From Trichobilharzia regenti (lineage: Eukaryota; Platyhelminthes; Trematoda; Strigeidida; Schistosomatidae), in contig OX235264.1 of NCBI GenBank assembly GCA_944472135.2, forward strand, positions 93,754,319 to 93,818,318: a DNA stretch of 64,000 nt, in the 5' to 3' direction. A model generated the notes under the pieces. The model ran no database searches. It was not told the DNA's origin and saw nothing but the letters and a program-made list of their open reading frames with translations. Below, in pieces: positions 20,546 to 33,367 of this stretch (position 1 is its first letter; each line of letters starts with the position of its first letter). The position numbers and the translations under genes were made by a program.

Positions 20546-23071
20546 CGCAATAAGAAGACGTAATTTGTCTGAATCGTGTAATGTATTTGCGCAACACATT
20601 TCGAACAATCTGATCACATGCGGACTTGTCATGGGAATAATATGAAATTGATAAAGAGGTAAGAGGTGAAAAAATAGACTTAGGTCAAGTTAAAAGGACA
20701 TATTCAAGGTCAAAATAGCAATGAAGACCAATAAACCAAATAGCAGAGGTAATAGTACATCTACCCTGGATGGTATCAAAACAAAGTTTACCAAGGAAGG
20801 TGGTTTAATGTGATGATGAATTGTTTTGAACGCATAAGGGTGGCTTGAACTTTCTAATTCCTAGGGCTTCCACAAACTTTAGGATACGCCTTCCCCCAAA
20901 CACGTTTTACAGATAGGTTTAAAAGATCTGTTAACATCAATTCTATGTCCTGTCTCTATAATGTGTTTCGCAATAGAAGAGCTAGGTCTCCTGTTCTCAC
21001 CGTTAATAGGTTCTGAAGATTCCATTTGTTTCTGGAGCCATTTAGGAATATGCTCTGAAGCCAGCTGTTACTTGCAGAGATCGATGAATCCTCCCTATGT
21101 ATGTGTGTCTACACGTACATTCAAATAGGTAAATACAGTGGGATGTGACGTCATTTTTCGCATGTTCGAAGGGCTTAGATAGATATAATGGCTTTACATT
21201 CTCTATTATTATGATATCAGCTGCATAAAAAGTCTTTTTAACAGCAGCGTTCAGTCTTTGTCTAGCTATCAAGCTGCTTTGATGCCCCATATAGGGTAGC
21301 TTGATGTACACGTCTTTCTTAGGGGCGAGTTGGAGAGTGGGTCTTGGTGTTCTGACTACTTTATATCTCCTGATGAACTTGTCTGGATAATTGTTATCAA
21401 CCAGAGTTTGTGTCAACTTTCTTTCTTCTTCATCAAGTGTCTCTACAGTGCATATTCGTTGGATTCTACTGAAGAGACACCTTACTAAGGCTCTTTTGTA
21501 CCGAACAGGCCAGGCAGAAACTGTGGTAATTAAGATACTGTCCTGTCCAGGTAGGTTTTCTATAAATAAATCTTTTTATTGACCCATCAAGCTGTCGATT
21601 AAGCAATGTGTCTAGGAAAGATAAACAATTATCTTCTTCTTCTACAGATGTAAGTGATACGCTATTCTGAACTTCATTCATTCGATTTAAAATTGAGGTG
21701 ACAGAACAAGGCTTATCACCGATGACTACGATATCATCTACATACCTTCTATAAAGTGGCACATTTTCGATTAAATCCTCCAATAAATTCTCAATGTGCG
21801 ACATAATACTGCAATAAAAATATCTGCTAAAAGGGGCCCTAACGGACTGCCCATAGCAACACCATCAACTTGGCGGAAACAATCGCCTTCAAATGTAAAG
21901 CTAACATTGTTAGTACATAGAAGTAATAAATCCCTTAAGTGAGATATAGGGAACGGGATGAAAAAATTATTTGTGGAAATATAATCACGCAAAATGTCAA
22001 CCGTTTTGATCAAAGGCACATTAGTAAATAACGAGTTTACATCAAAAGAGTACATATTCTTGTTCATAATATTAATATTACTATCGTCAAGATCATCAAC
22101 CAATTCAAATGTATCTTTTAACACATACTTACAGAATTGTGTTTTGACTGGATTCAATAATCCTACTAACCATTTAGCAAGTTTATGCGTTGGGGATTTG
22201 CACATTGACAATATAGGACGTAGAGGACTATTAGGTTTATGTATTTTTGGCAACCCATACATATGTGGGAATTTACAATCTGATGGTTTTAATGAGTCAA
22301 ATTTATCTTTACTTATAGCATTTAGGCCATGAAGCTTTAGTAGATTAGCTGTCACTGTGCCCTGGAACAACTGAATATCTTCTGAGGAGGGATCACGCCT
22401 AAATTCGCTCTTATCATCAAGAATAGACATCATTTTAGATTTGTAGTCACTTTTATTCATAATGACGACTCCAGAACCTTTATCAGGTTTAGTAATAATT
22501 ATATTAGAATTTTCCCGTAGCTCTTTCAAAGCTTTGAAATACTGGGAATTTAAAATACTTTTCTCCTTTGGGTTGTTGTTTAAAAACTGGTGAGCTATAT
22601 CCACCGTCTTGGCCATAAAAACCAAACCCGATCTTCATCAGATGTTGCGGCAAGAGGTTTCAGTTGGTCATATAAGTTTTCAAACTCAGTATGGATGGCT
22701 AAATCCGTAAATTGCGTGCGAGGAACACAAAATTTGAGTCCAAGGGATAAAGCTTCTTTCCGATGAGTAGATAGAGTAATATCAGGAAGACTTGTAACGT
22801 ACTTATCAGGATTCACCGGAAAGACATCTACGCGGTTTCGATCATCAATTGAACTCTTCAACTTATTTTGTATATTCGTCTTTGTTTTCTGAGTAACGTC
22901 TTTACAAAACTGAAGAAATTTCATGTGGCATATTATTGATAATTCAGGTAAAATATGTGACGGTGGATATAGCTCACCAGTTTTTAAACAACAACCCAAA
23001 AGAGAGAAGTATTTTAAATTCCCAGTATTTCAAAGCTTTGAAAGAGCTACGGGAAAATTCTAATATATTTT
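20546..23071 (-). pseudogene. PLE-II: frameshifted Penelope-like element (left arm)
   Basis: The minus-strand pieces in order are: 22595-22999 (CKDVTQKTKTNIQNKLKSS, RTQFTDLAIHTEFENLYDQL), 21771-22625 (KPDKGSGVVIMNKSDYKSKM, MYGLPKIHKPNSPLRPILSM, MYSFDVNSLFTNVPLIK, DGVAMGSPLGPLLADIF), 21466-21804 (YRRYVDDIVVIGD, FLDTLLNRQLDGSIKR) and 21042-21416 (HCIYLFECTCRHTYIGRIHR). Each join is a small frameshift; another follows the GIY-YIG motif. RT and nuclease boxes are intact at residue level, so inactivation looks recent. The 5' end carries an inverted copy of an internal segment (22961-23071). Confidence 0.85.
22496..23071. repeat. Fold-back at the 5' end of PLE-II (left arm)
   Basis: The arms 22496-22606 and 22961-23071 are reverse complements with about three mismatches (symmetry sum 45567). 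The outer arm is an inverted duplicate of the codons for VDIAHQFLNNNPKEKSILN and onward. The mirror copy is at 27191-27766. Confidence 0.85.
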
Positions 23072-25140
23072 GCTAGCGTTATTAGAAGACGGAGACTGTC
23101 TGAAAAATGTGATGTATTAGCGCTATACATTTCGAACAATCTGATCACACATTTACTTGTCAAGTCAATATATATAGAAAGGTTAAATTAAACAAAGTGA
23201 GAGAAAACGGAATTAAGAATAATTAACACAAACGTTTGGTAATCCAATCAAATAAGGATTACCAAGGTAGGTTAAGAGTAATGACAAACTGTTTTTGAAT
23301 ACACAAGGGGGGCTTAAGTCTATGAATAGCTATAGCCTCAGCGTATTTCAATAAACGCCCTTGACCGTTTTTATAGATGACCTTAAAGGCTGAGTTAACA
23401 TCAATCTTATGGTTCATCTCGATTAGATGTTTAGCTATAGACGAATTTGGTAGTCTGCCACCTGCATCTATTAGCTTGTCACAATTCATCTGTTTTTCTA
23501 ACCATTTTGGGATATGCTCTCCCACCCTCACGTGCAAAGCGCGATTACTCCTCCCTATGTATGTATGTCCACACACACACGAAAATTGGTAAATTGTATG
23601 GGATGTGATATAATCACTTGTGCACTTTTGGGGTTTACAGTGAAGCATATTTTTGGCTTTTTCCACAATTACAAGCTGGGCAGCATAGTAGGTCCTACGG
23701 ATGATTGAATTCAACCTTTGTCTCACAATCCTACTGTTTATTTCCCCGTTATATGGTAATTTGATAAAAACCTTTTTCTTAGGGACGGTATGGATTGTAG
23801 GTTTAGAGGCTAGTTGACTTCTACACCTGTTTAAAAATTTCAAAGGATATCCGTTTTCAACAAGAGTATCCATTAATATTTCGTTTTCTCTGTCCATAAC
23901 ATCAGCCGTGCAAATACGCTGAATCCTCTTGAATAGGCACTTCACCAAGCCCCTCTTATACTGTAATGGACAGAAGCTGTGAAAATTAAGGTATTGCCCT
24001 GTCCAAGTGGGCTTTCTGTAGATAGACCGTCTTATTGAGCCATCATCTCTTCGACTCAGAAGTATGTCTAAAAATGCTAGCTGGTTGCGACTTTCTTCCT
24101 CACATGTAAGACTAATATGATTTTGTACAGAGTTAAGTCTGTCTAATAGGCGACTCGCATCTTCATGATCGTCACATATCAAAATGATATCATCTACATA
24201 TCTCCTATAAAAGGGCAATTTTGAAATTAAATCAAGGGATAAGTTTTCAACATAAGACATATACACGTCCGCTAACAAAGGTCCTAATGGACTCCCCATA
24301 GCAACGCCATCCACTTGTCGAAAATGTTCGCCTTCAAACGTGAAATGGACGTTGTCAGTACATAATAATAATAAATCTTTCAAATAAGTTAAAGGGAAAG
24401 GGAATGAAAAACAACTAGAAGAAATATAGTCACAAAGAATATCAACAGTCTTAATCAATGGTACATTAGTAAACAAAGAATTAACATCAAATGAATACAT
24501 TTTCCTATCTTTTATGTTCATATCTACAAGACAGTCAACAAGTTCAAATGTATCTTTCAAAGTAAACTTACATAATTCATTCCGTACTGGGCTTAAAATA
24601 TCAGCTAACCATTTTGCTAGTTTATGTGTAGGAGAGTTACACATTGAAAGAATTGGACGTAATGGATTGTCAACCTTATGAATTTTAGGTAGTCCATAGA
24701 GGTTTGGAAAATCAGATCCCATGGGTTTCAAGGAGTTAAACTCCTGTTTATCGATAACGTTCATGCCGCGAAGTTTTACTAAATGAGAATTTACTTTTCC
24801 TTCCAATTTTCTGATATCATCCGAAGGAACATCGGCTATAAATTTATTTTCGTCATTAAGAATGGATAACATTTTTGTTTTATAATCATTTCTGTCCATT
24901 ACAACTACACCAGATCCTTTGTCAGGTTTCAGAATAACTATATCGGATCTGTTACGTAATTCCTTTAGGGCTTTAAAATGGGTTGATGTTAAAATGCTTC
25001 TCTGTTTTCGACTTGAATTACGGAATTGGTGTGCAACATCAACAAATTTAACTTTCAGCCAACTTTGGTCATCTGTCGAGGAAGGAGTTAAAGAACTCAA
25101 CTGATCATACAAATTTTCAAACTGAGAATCAATTGCTAAG
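23072..25140 (-). CDS. PLE-I: Penelope-like RT/GIY-YIG ORF, 617 codons (left arm)
   Basis: The open frame from M at 25112 to the stop at 23259 has no interruption; the frame is also open upstream through the spacer (KFSNLAIDSQ before FENLYDQL), so the true N-terminus is cut off. Motifs: KPDKGSGVVVMDRNDY (residues 62-77), LYGLPKIHKVDNPLRPIL, MYSFDVNSLFTNVPLIK, DGVAMGSPLGPLLADVY, RYVDDIILICDD with the catalytic pair at 307-308, then TIYQFSCVCGHTYIGRSNR (nuclease tyrosines 508 and 518) with R529 and E532, and the tail LCIQKQFVITLNLPW. RT and nuclease look complete. The 3' UTR runs to about 23072. PLE proteins copy their RNA onto nicked DNA or chromosome ends. Confidence 0.9.
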
Positions 25141-25151
25141 TTTGAAAATTT
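25111..25151. repeat. Centre of the giant palindrome: 13-bp stem, 15-nt loop
   Basis: The stem 25111-25123 pairs with 25139-25151 around gagaatcaattgcta (25124-25138). On the minus strand 25152-25111 reads in frame KFSNLAIDSQFENL, which aligns codon by codon with QFTDLAIHTEFENL of PLE-II. Both stem strands and the loop therefore look like native PLE-I coding sequence. The symmetry beyond the stem is the duplicated arm. Confidence 0.85.
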
Positions 25152-27190
25152 GTATGATCAGTTGAGTTCTTTAACTCCTTCCTCGACAGATGACCAAAGT
25201 TGGCTGAAAGTTAAATTTGTTGATGTTGCACACCAATTCCGTAATTCAAGTCGAAAACAGAGAAGCATTTTAACATCAACCCATTTTAAAGCCCTAAAGG
25301 AATTACGTAACAGATCCGATATAGTTATTCTGAAACCTGACAAAGGATCTGGTGTAGTTGTAATGGACAGAAATGATTATAAAACAAAAATGTTATCCAT
25401 TCTTAATGACGAAAATAAATTTATAGCCGATGTTCCTTCGGATGATATCAGAAAATTGGAAGGAAAAGTAAATTCTCATTTAGTAAAACTTCGCGGCATG
25501 AACGTTATCGATAAACAGGAGTTTAACTCCTTGAAACCCATGGGATCTGATTTTCCAAACCTCTATGGACTACCTAAAATTCATAAGGTTGACAATCCAT
25601 TACGTCCAATTCTTTCAATGTGTAACTCTCCTACACATAAACTAGCAAAATGGTTAGCTGATATTTTAAGCCCAGTACGGAATGAATTATGTAAGTTTAC
25701 TTTGAAAGATACATTTGAACTTGTTGACTGTCTTGTAGATATGAACATAAAAGATAGGAAAATGTATTCATTTGATGTTAATTCTTTGTTTACTAATGTA
25801 CCATTGATTAAGACTGTTGATATTCTTTGTGACTATATTTCTTCTAGTTGTTTTTCATTCCCTTTCCCTTTAACTTATTTGAAAGATTTATTATTATTAT
25901 GTACTGACAACGTCCATTTCACGTTTGAAGGCGAACATTTTCGACAAGTGGATGGCGTTGCTATGGGGAGTCCATTAGGACCTTTGTTAGCGGACGTGTA
26001 TATGTCTTATGTTGAAAACTTATCCCTTGATTTAATTTCAAAATTGCCCTTTTATAGGAGATATGTAGATGATATCATTTTGATATGTGACGATCATGAA
26101 GATGCGAGTCGCCTATTAGACAGACTTAACTCTGTACAAAATCATATTAGTCTTACATGTGAGGAAGAAAGTCGCAACCAGCTAGCATTTTTAGACATAC
26201 TTCTGAGTCGAAGAGATGATGGCTCAATAAGACGGTCTATCTACAGAAAGCCCACTTGGACAGGGCAATACCTTAATTTTCACAGCTTCTGTCCATTACA
26301 GTATAAGAGGGGCTTGGTGAAGTGCCTATTCAAGAGGATTCAGCGTATTTGCACGGCTGATGTTATGGACAGAGAAAACGAAATATTAATGGATACTCTT
26401 GTTGAAAACGGATATCCTTTGAAATTTTTAAACAGGTGTAGAAGTCAACTAGCCTCTAAACCTACAATCCATACCGTCCCTAAGAAAAAGGTTTTTATCA
26501 AATTACCATATAACGGGGAAATAAACAGTAGGATTGTGAGACAAAGGTTGAATTCAATCATCCGTAGGACCTACTATGCTGCCCAGCTTGTAATTGTGGA
26601 AAAAGCCAAAAATATGCTTCACTGTAAACCCCAAAAGTGCACAAGTGATTATATCACATCCCATACAATTTACCAATTTTCGTGTGTGTGTGGACATACA
26701 TACATAGGGAGGAGTAATCGCGCTTTGCACGTGAGGGTGGGAGAGCATATCCCAAAATGGTTAGAAAAACAGATGAATTGTGACAAGCTAATAGATGCAG
26801 GTGGCAGACTACCAAATTCGTCTATAGCTAAACATCTAATCGAGATGAACCATAAGATTGATGTTAACTCAGCCTTTAAGGTCATCTATAAAAACGGTCA
26901 AGGGCGTTTATTGAAATACGCTGAGGCTATAGCTATTCATAGACTTAAGCCCCCCTTGTGTATTCAAAAACAGTTTGTCATTACTCTTAACCTACCTTGG
27001 TAATCCTTATTTGATTGGATTACCAAACGTTTGTGTTAATTATTCTTAATTCCGTTTTCTCTCACTTTGTTTAATTTAACCTTTCTATATATATTGACTT
27101 GACAAGTAAATGTGTGATCAGATTGTTCGAAATGTATAGCGCTAATACATCACATTTTTCAGACAGTCTCCGTCTTCTAATAACGCTAGC
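25139..27190 (+). CDS. PLE-I: Penelope-like RT/GIY-YIG ORF, 617 codons (right arm)
   Basis: Mirror copy of the left-arm PLE-I with an identical 617-residue translation from 25150 to 27003. The catalytic YVDD codons are at 26062-26073, the nuclease tyrosines at 26671 and 26701. Only the 5' edge differs: here the coding sequence begins within FENLYDQ and is preceded by the 15-bp spacer and the opposite copy. The two ORFs diverge from a shared centre, so transcription of either strand through the centre would give a very long hairpin RNA. The 3' UTR extends to about 27190. Confidence 0.9.
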
Positions 27191-27766
27191 AAAATATATT
27201 AGAATTTTCCCGTAGCTCTTTCAAAGCTTTGAAATACTGGGAATTTAAAATACTTCTCTCTTTTGGGTTGTTGTTTAAAAACTGGTGAGCTATATCCACC
27301 GTCACATATTTTACCTGAATTATCAATAATATGCCACATGAAATTTCTTCAGTTTTGTAAAGACGTTACTCAGAAAACAAAGACGAATATACAAAATAAG
27401 TTGAAGAGTTCAATTGATGATCGAAACCGCGTAGATGTCTTTCCGGTGAATCCTGATAAGTACGTTACAAGTCTTCCTGATATTACTCTATCTACTCATC
27501 GGAAAGAAGCTTTATCCCTTGGACTCAAATTTTGTGTTCCTCGCACGCAATTTACGGATTTAGCCATCCATACTGAGTTTGAAAACTTATATGACCAACT
27601 GAAACCTCTTGCCGCAACATCTGATGAAGATCGGGTTTGGTTTTTATGGCCAAGACGGTGGATATAGCTCACCAGTTTTTAAACAACAACCCAAAGGAGA
27701 AAAGTATTTTAAATTCCCAGTATTTCAAAGCTTTGAAAGAGCTACGGGAAAATTCTAATATAATTA
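27191..27766. repeat. Fold-back at the 5' end of PLE-II (right arm)
   Basis: Mirror of 22496-23071; arms 27191-27301 and 27656-27766. Confidence 0.85.
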
Positions 27767-29716
27767 TTACTAAACCTGATAAAGGTTCTGGAGTCGTCAT
27801 TATGAATAAAAGTGACTACAAATCTAAAATGATGTCTATTCTTGATGATAAGAGCGAATTTAGGCGTGATCCCTCCTCAGAAGATATTCAGTTGTTCCAG
27901 GGCACAGTGACAGCTAATCTACTAAAGCTTCATGGCCTAAATGCTATAAGTAAAGATAAATTTGACTCATTAAAACCATCAGATTGTAAATTCCCACATA
28001 TGTATGGGTTGCCAAAAATACATAAACCTAATAGTCCTCTACGTCCTATATTGTCAATGTGCAAATCCCCAACGCATAAACTTGCTAAATGGTTAGTAGG
28101 ATTATTGAATCCAGTCAAAACACAATTCTGTAAGTATGTGTTAAAAGATACATTTGAATTGGTTGATGATCTTGACGATAGTAATATTAATATTATGAAC
28201 AAGAATATGTACTCTTTTGATGTAAACTCGTTATTTACTAATGTGCCTTTGATCAAAACGGTTGACATTTTGCGTGATTATATTTCCACAAATAATTTTT
28301 TCATCCCGTTCCCTATATCTCACTTAAGGGATTTATTACTTCTATGTACTAACAATGTTAGCTTTACATTTGAAGGCGATTGTTTCCGCCAAGTTGATGG
28401 TGTTGCTATGGGCAGTCCGTTAGGGCCCCTTTTAGCAGATATTTTTATTGCAGTATTATGTCGCACATTGAGAATTTATTGGAGGATTTAATCGAAAATG
28501 TGCCACTTTATAGAAGGTATGTAGATGATATCGTAGTCATCGGTGATAAGCCTTGTTCTGTCACCTCAATTTTAAATCGAATGAATGAAGTTCAGAATAG
28601 CGTATCACTTACATCTGTAGAAGAAGAAGATAATTGTTTATCTTTCCTAGACACATTGCTTAATCGACAGCTTGATGGGTCAATAAAAAGATTTATTTAT
28701 AGAAAACCTACCTGGACAGGACAGTATCTTAATTACCACAGTTTCTGCCTGGCCTGTTCGGTACAAAAGAGCCTTAGTAAGGTGTCTCTTCAGTAGAATC
28801 CAACGAATATGCACTGTAGAGACACTTGATGAAGAAGAAAGAAAGTTGACACAAACTCTGGTTGATAACAATTATCCAGACAAGTTCATCAGGAGATATA
28901 AAGTAGTCAGAACACCAAGACCCACTCTCCAACTCGCCCCTAAGAAAGACGTGTACATCAAGCTACCCTATATGGGGCATCAAAGCAGCTTGATAGCTAG
29001 ACAAAGACTGAACGCTGCTGTTAAAAAGACTTTTTATGCAGCTGATATCATAATAATAGAGAATGTAAAGCCATTATATCTATCTAAGCCCTTCGAACAT
29101 GCGAAAAATGACGTCACATCCCACTGTATTTACCTATTTGAATGTACGTGTAGACACACATACATAGGGAGGATTCATCGATCTCTGCAAGTAACAGCTG
29201 GCTTCAGAGCATATTCCTAAATGGCTCCAGAAACAAATGGAATCTTCAGAACCTATTAACGGTGAGAACAGGAGACCTAGCTCTTCTATTGCGAAACACA
29301 TTATAGAGACAGGACATAGAATTGATGTTAACAGATCTTTTAAACCTATCTGTAAAACGTGTTTGGGGGAAGGCGTATCCTAAAGTTTGTGGAAGCCCTA
29401 GGAATTAGAAAGTTCAAGCCACCCTTATGCGTTCAAAACAATTCATCATCACATTAAACCACCTTCCTTGGTAAACTTTGTTTTGATACCATCCAGGGTA
29501 GATGTACTATTACCTCTGCTATTTGGTTTATTGGTCTTCATTGCTATTTTGACCTTGAATATGTCCTTTTAACTTGACCTAAGTCTATTTTTTCACCTCT
29601 TACCTCTTTATCAATTTCATATTATTCCCATGACAAGTCCGCATGTGATCAGATTGTTCGAAATGTGTTGCGCAAATACATTACACGATTCAGACAAATT
29701 ACGTCTTCTTATTGCG
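27191..29716 (+). pseudogene. PLE-II: frameshifted Penelope-like element (right arm)
   Basis: Mirror of 20546-23071 with the same pieces at 27263-27667, 27637-28491, 28458-28796 and 28846-29220. The frameshifts are identical, so they predate the inverted duplication or were homogenised. RT motifs (MGSPLGPLLAD near 28410, YRRYVDDIVVIGD near 28510) and the GIY-YIG motif (near 29130-29170) are present. Confidence 0.85.
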
Positions 29717-31375
29717 TTATCTAAATTCATAGAGGGAACTAATTGTTTTAAAAAGTTTTAAAATATTGATAATAAGGTTTATGCAGGTGATAAGAATAAC
29801 AAAGATAGTATATGTATATATGCGTATATGTAGACAATTCAATAAATAAAGAAATTACGTCAAATCTGAAAAGGTGAAGTGAACAGATAGTCAGAGTTTA
29901 ACTAAATATCATAAAAGTACGAAGGAGATGGAAGATAAGAAAGGCTGGGAGGGTTTCGAATATAATTCACCTAGGCGAGCAAGGGAGAGACAAAGGTAGA
30001 ACAAACTTCTTTTGTATACAACGATTAGGATTGTTCTCTCGAATTCACATAGCTTCAGCTAAGTGTAAAAGACGGGTTCTGATTCCGTTCGAAAGACTCG
30101 ATGGAATGCGATAGATAACGTTGAAGGCACTATTTCTGTCCACTTGGTGACCGCTATCAATCAAATGAGCCAAAACAGAACTTCGTATGGATTTCATTTG
30201 ACTTTCTCCGAACCATGAAGGAAGATGCTCGTTAATGCGTTTGTTAAGCTGTCTAGTTGTTCGCCCTACATAGCTTTCCCCACAGGAGCAACTAAATATA
30301 TAGATACACGTCGAAGTGACACAGCTAGGTAGCTTATCTTCCACTTGAACAATCAAAATTGGTCGGCTGTAAAATGACGAACAGAGGGTGGCGGCGGTAT
30401 AAGCCCGTTTTATCGCTCTCGATAATCTCAGATGTAAGACTTCGCTAGCCACGTCCCCCATTAAATTACAGTTTCATGAACAGTTGTTTCTTTTTAACTG
30501 TTGTCAGTTTTTCTTTATTTTACCTGGTATTCATGTGTCTCCTTTCAAATCTACTAGGATAACCCATTTGGACCAACGTATTTTGGATGCATCCTAGCTC
30601 ATTTTCTAGGGAGTCATCTGTACAGATACGTCTTGCTCTATTCGTCAGGCATCTGACCAAATTGATTTTATATCGGATTGGTACAAAACTGAGGATATCT
30701 GTATATTGTCCTATCGATGTAGGTTTTCTATAGACATCTCTCTTGAGTGAACCATCCTCTCTTCCGCTCAATTGGACGTCAAGGAAGTGTAGTCTACAAT
30801 CATGTTCTTCTTCACAAGTGAACATGAACGATGGATGTGCATCATTAAACTTTTTTAACATTTGATTCTTGTCAGCTTTCACATCAAGAATAATAAACGT
30901 ATCATCAACATAACGAAAATGAGAAGCAGTTTTATGTATTACTTGTTTCAATGAACCATTTTCAATCTTGGCAAGAAAGAAATCTGCTAGAATTGGCCCC
31001 AATGGAGAAACCATGGCAATACCGTCGATTTGCCTGTAGTAAAGGTTGTTGAATGTGAAGTGTACATTCATGGTACATTTTAAAACCAACTCTTTCAGAC
31101 TAATAACTGGAATTCTGATGTCGATCTGTTTTTCTAGTATCTGTTGGCATATGAATTCCACAGTCCCCCTAAGTGCAACATTGGTAGTAAATCATACTGT
31201 TAAAGACGTTTTCGAAATCATTGCTAACGTGGATAATTTCAATGTAAATGGGGACCAAATGCTTTCCTTAGATGTAGCATCACTGTTTACCAATGTACCA
31301 CTTAGGGGGACTGTGGAATTCATATGCCGTCATTGGTTAAAATTTTTATATATAAGTCTATGTAAATTAGAGTAA
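29717..31375 (-). pseudogene. PLE-III: 5'-inverted Penelope-like element (right arm)
   Basis: Mirror of 18887-20545: RT piece at 30520-31161 (DGIAMVSPLGPILAD, HFRYVDDTFIILD), nuclease piece at 30045-30461 (STCIYIFSCSCGESYVGRTT), and the inverted 5' piece on the plus strand at 31146-31375 (MLSLDVASLFTNVPL). The translations are identical to the left copy. Confidence 0.85.
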
Positions 31376-31532
31376 AGCCTGGAAGGAGATCTAATTGAAA
31401 ACTACGAAATGACGATATCATCTCGCAAATTTTTCTTGTAAATACCTTACTCAGATGTTATTTATGCCTTTCCAAACTATGTTAAACGAAAATACAATTA
31501 GGAAGCTAGTTTTGGTGGAGTTACGTATTGCA

Positions 31533-32515
31533 GCCCGGCCGATAACTGCTACCTTGTCGTGGTGGTCGGGCTTGAATACCGCAATGACCCAACAAGCTGA
31601 ACTGACTGGTACTCTCTCTCTCTCTCTCTCTACAGGTCCTACCATGTCAGGGAGGTTTTCTGGATAGCGGTTAAACTAAAAGCAGTTACCATGTGGTACA
31701 TGGGCTCCAGTTTCCAATCGGATCGAATGGCGTATGAACCCACATGGGTCACCGGAAACCATGGGAATGCAGCTCCTGACGCTGCTCCGCTGCCTTGCGG
31801 ATTAGACTCCAAGTCAAAGGCTCGGGGGGTGGTCCCTTAATAAAACCACCTGCTTCGGTCTGGGCGCCCGAGCACTATCTCAGCCCGCACACAATGAATG
31901 AATTAAAGCAACGAACTCTCACTGAAATTCAACGCGCGCTAGTAAAAATGATTTGAAGCAATAATGATCCCTCAAGCAACTCATTTCCTTACTACCTTAC
32001 TTTTATTTTTATACATAGTCTCCTGTATTTTACCTTTGCTAACCTTGGCTTCTTAACCTTCGACAGCATTTCGCCTTTGTCGAGATTCCCAGCCTATCCG
32101 TGTCGTTTCGAGATGTTAGTGATTAGTCCTCAAAATGGTTGTCCCCAATGTGACATCTAACACGGATATCCTGAAACCGCGTGCCGCGTTCAAGCTGGCT
32201 ACCTACAATGTTCGGACGCTGATGCAAATCGGACAACAGGCAGGGTTGGCAAGAACTTTGGAAAGCCTCGCTATCGATGTCTGCTGCATTTCGGGGACCC
32301 GCATTCAAGATCCCAGTGAAGTGCTTCGACTATCCTCTCCATCTAGAAGTTCTAGTATTATGTACTGCCTGTGCGTATCCGGGGGCCCTGTGGCGTCGGC
32401 ATCCGGCGTAGCTGGTGTCGGTGACGCACTGGGCGCTAGAGCCGAAGCTGCACTGCTCGACTGGATTCCCATTAACAGTCGTTTATGTGCTGTGAGGCTG
32501 GGGAAGGATGGATGA
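31533..32515 (+). pseudogene. RTE-C: 5' UTR and endonuclease start (right arm)
   Basis: Mirror of 17743-18725. The 5' UTR resembles that of the RTE copy at 43571 onward (GTGGTGGTCGGGCTTGAA-type sequence). It carries a (CT)10 run at 31612-31631, two units shorter than in the left arm. The frame 32135-32515 encodes the endonuclease start, with Gly in place of the Glu of SETRIQ. Confidence 0.75.
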
Positions 32516-33367
32516 GGCGGAAAGAAGACAGACTAGTCAAATTAACCGCACTTTTCATAGTCATTATCATTAGTCAGTGATCGCTTTATGTCGAAATACT
32601 GCTTGTTGTAATAAAACGATTAATTTAATTGGGTACATTGTTATTGGGTACATTTGCTGGGGTGTCGAACTGTAATTTTACTTTGTAAAACATTTTGGAC
32701 TATAATCGATCAGATATAACCTTTTACCATTCTAGAGTTTTGAGATCTACGGAAAAATACTCGAATTCCCAGAATCTTACTTAAATATACATATGAAGAC
32801 CTACATTCCTTGCTCTGTGAATGAATTACCTGACAAGTGACTGATAGAAGCCGGAGGCAGAGAAACATCTGTAAAAGAGATGAGTAGTACCAGGCAGAAC
32901 TTACACTTTCTGCGTAAACATCATAGCGTTCGCAACCAACCAGACGCGATTGTTTAAGCTGGAAATGGTGGTCTACAGTTACAATAACTCCAAATTATGA
33001 ACATAATCCTTGAATAACTCCAGATTTCTTTTCCTCCGATTCCTCACTGATTCGGCGATAGAATTCTCTGTAGTCACTGCATGCGCCAAGAGCTATTCCT
33101 GATGAGCTCTTCAACCTCATTGACTCTACCTGTCGGTGGTAGGCCGGAGTGGTAGTGGAGGTTCTGTAAAAGGCCAGCCAATCCACTCTGCATAACGCAA
33201 CATCACTGCTATTGAAGCTTCGAATCTTGAAGTCCTGTGTGCCACTCAGGAACAAAGGAATGAAAGAGTGAGGATGTAAGGACAAGTAAATCCGCGAATT
33301 ATTAACCTACAGTGTTCTTCACTCGTCATTAAGTGTTGACCTTCACTGCTGAAGTCGACTCGTCAAG
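32516..33367. other. Unidentified sequence in the right arm
   Basis: Mirror of 16891-17742; no recognised gene. It contains AATAAAACGATTAATTT near 32612, which could be a polyadenylation-type stretch, and possibly the CR1 5' UTR. Confidence 0.35.

Larger units (their letters stand above)
14362..25123 (+). repeat. Giant inverted repeat, left arm
   Basis: This is the reverse complement of 25139-37008. From the centre to about 18630 the symmetry sum is exactly 50262. It becomes 50258 after a microsatellite difference (24 bp here, 20 bp in the other arm), 50255 after a 3-bp difference near 16135, and 51370 beyond 15750, where the right arm has 1,115 bp more. All compared open frames between 15.9 and 25.1 kb are mirrored with identical translation except at those indels. 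Pairing stops at 14362 within CR1 ORF2. Confidence 0.95.

Noticed and set aside
23259..27003. A divergent pair of host genes with a shared promoter
   Set aside because: The two proteins are identical PLE RT/GIY-YIG proteins and the spacer between them is PLE coding sequence.
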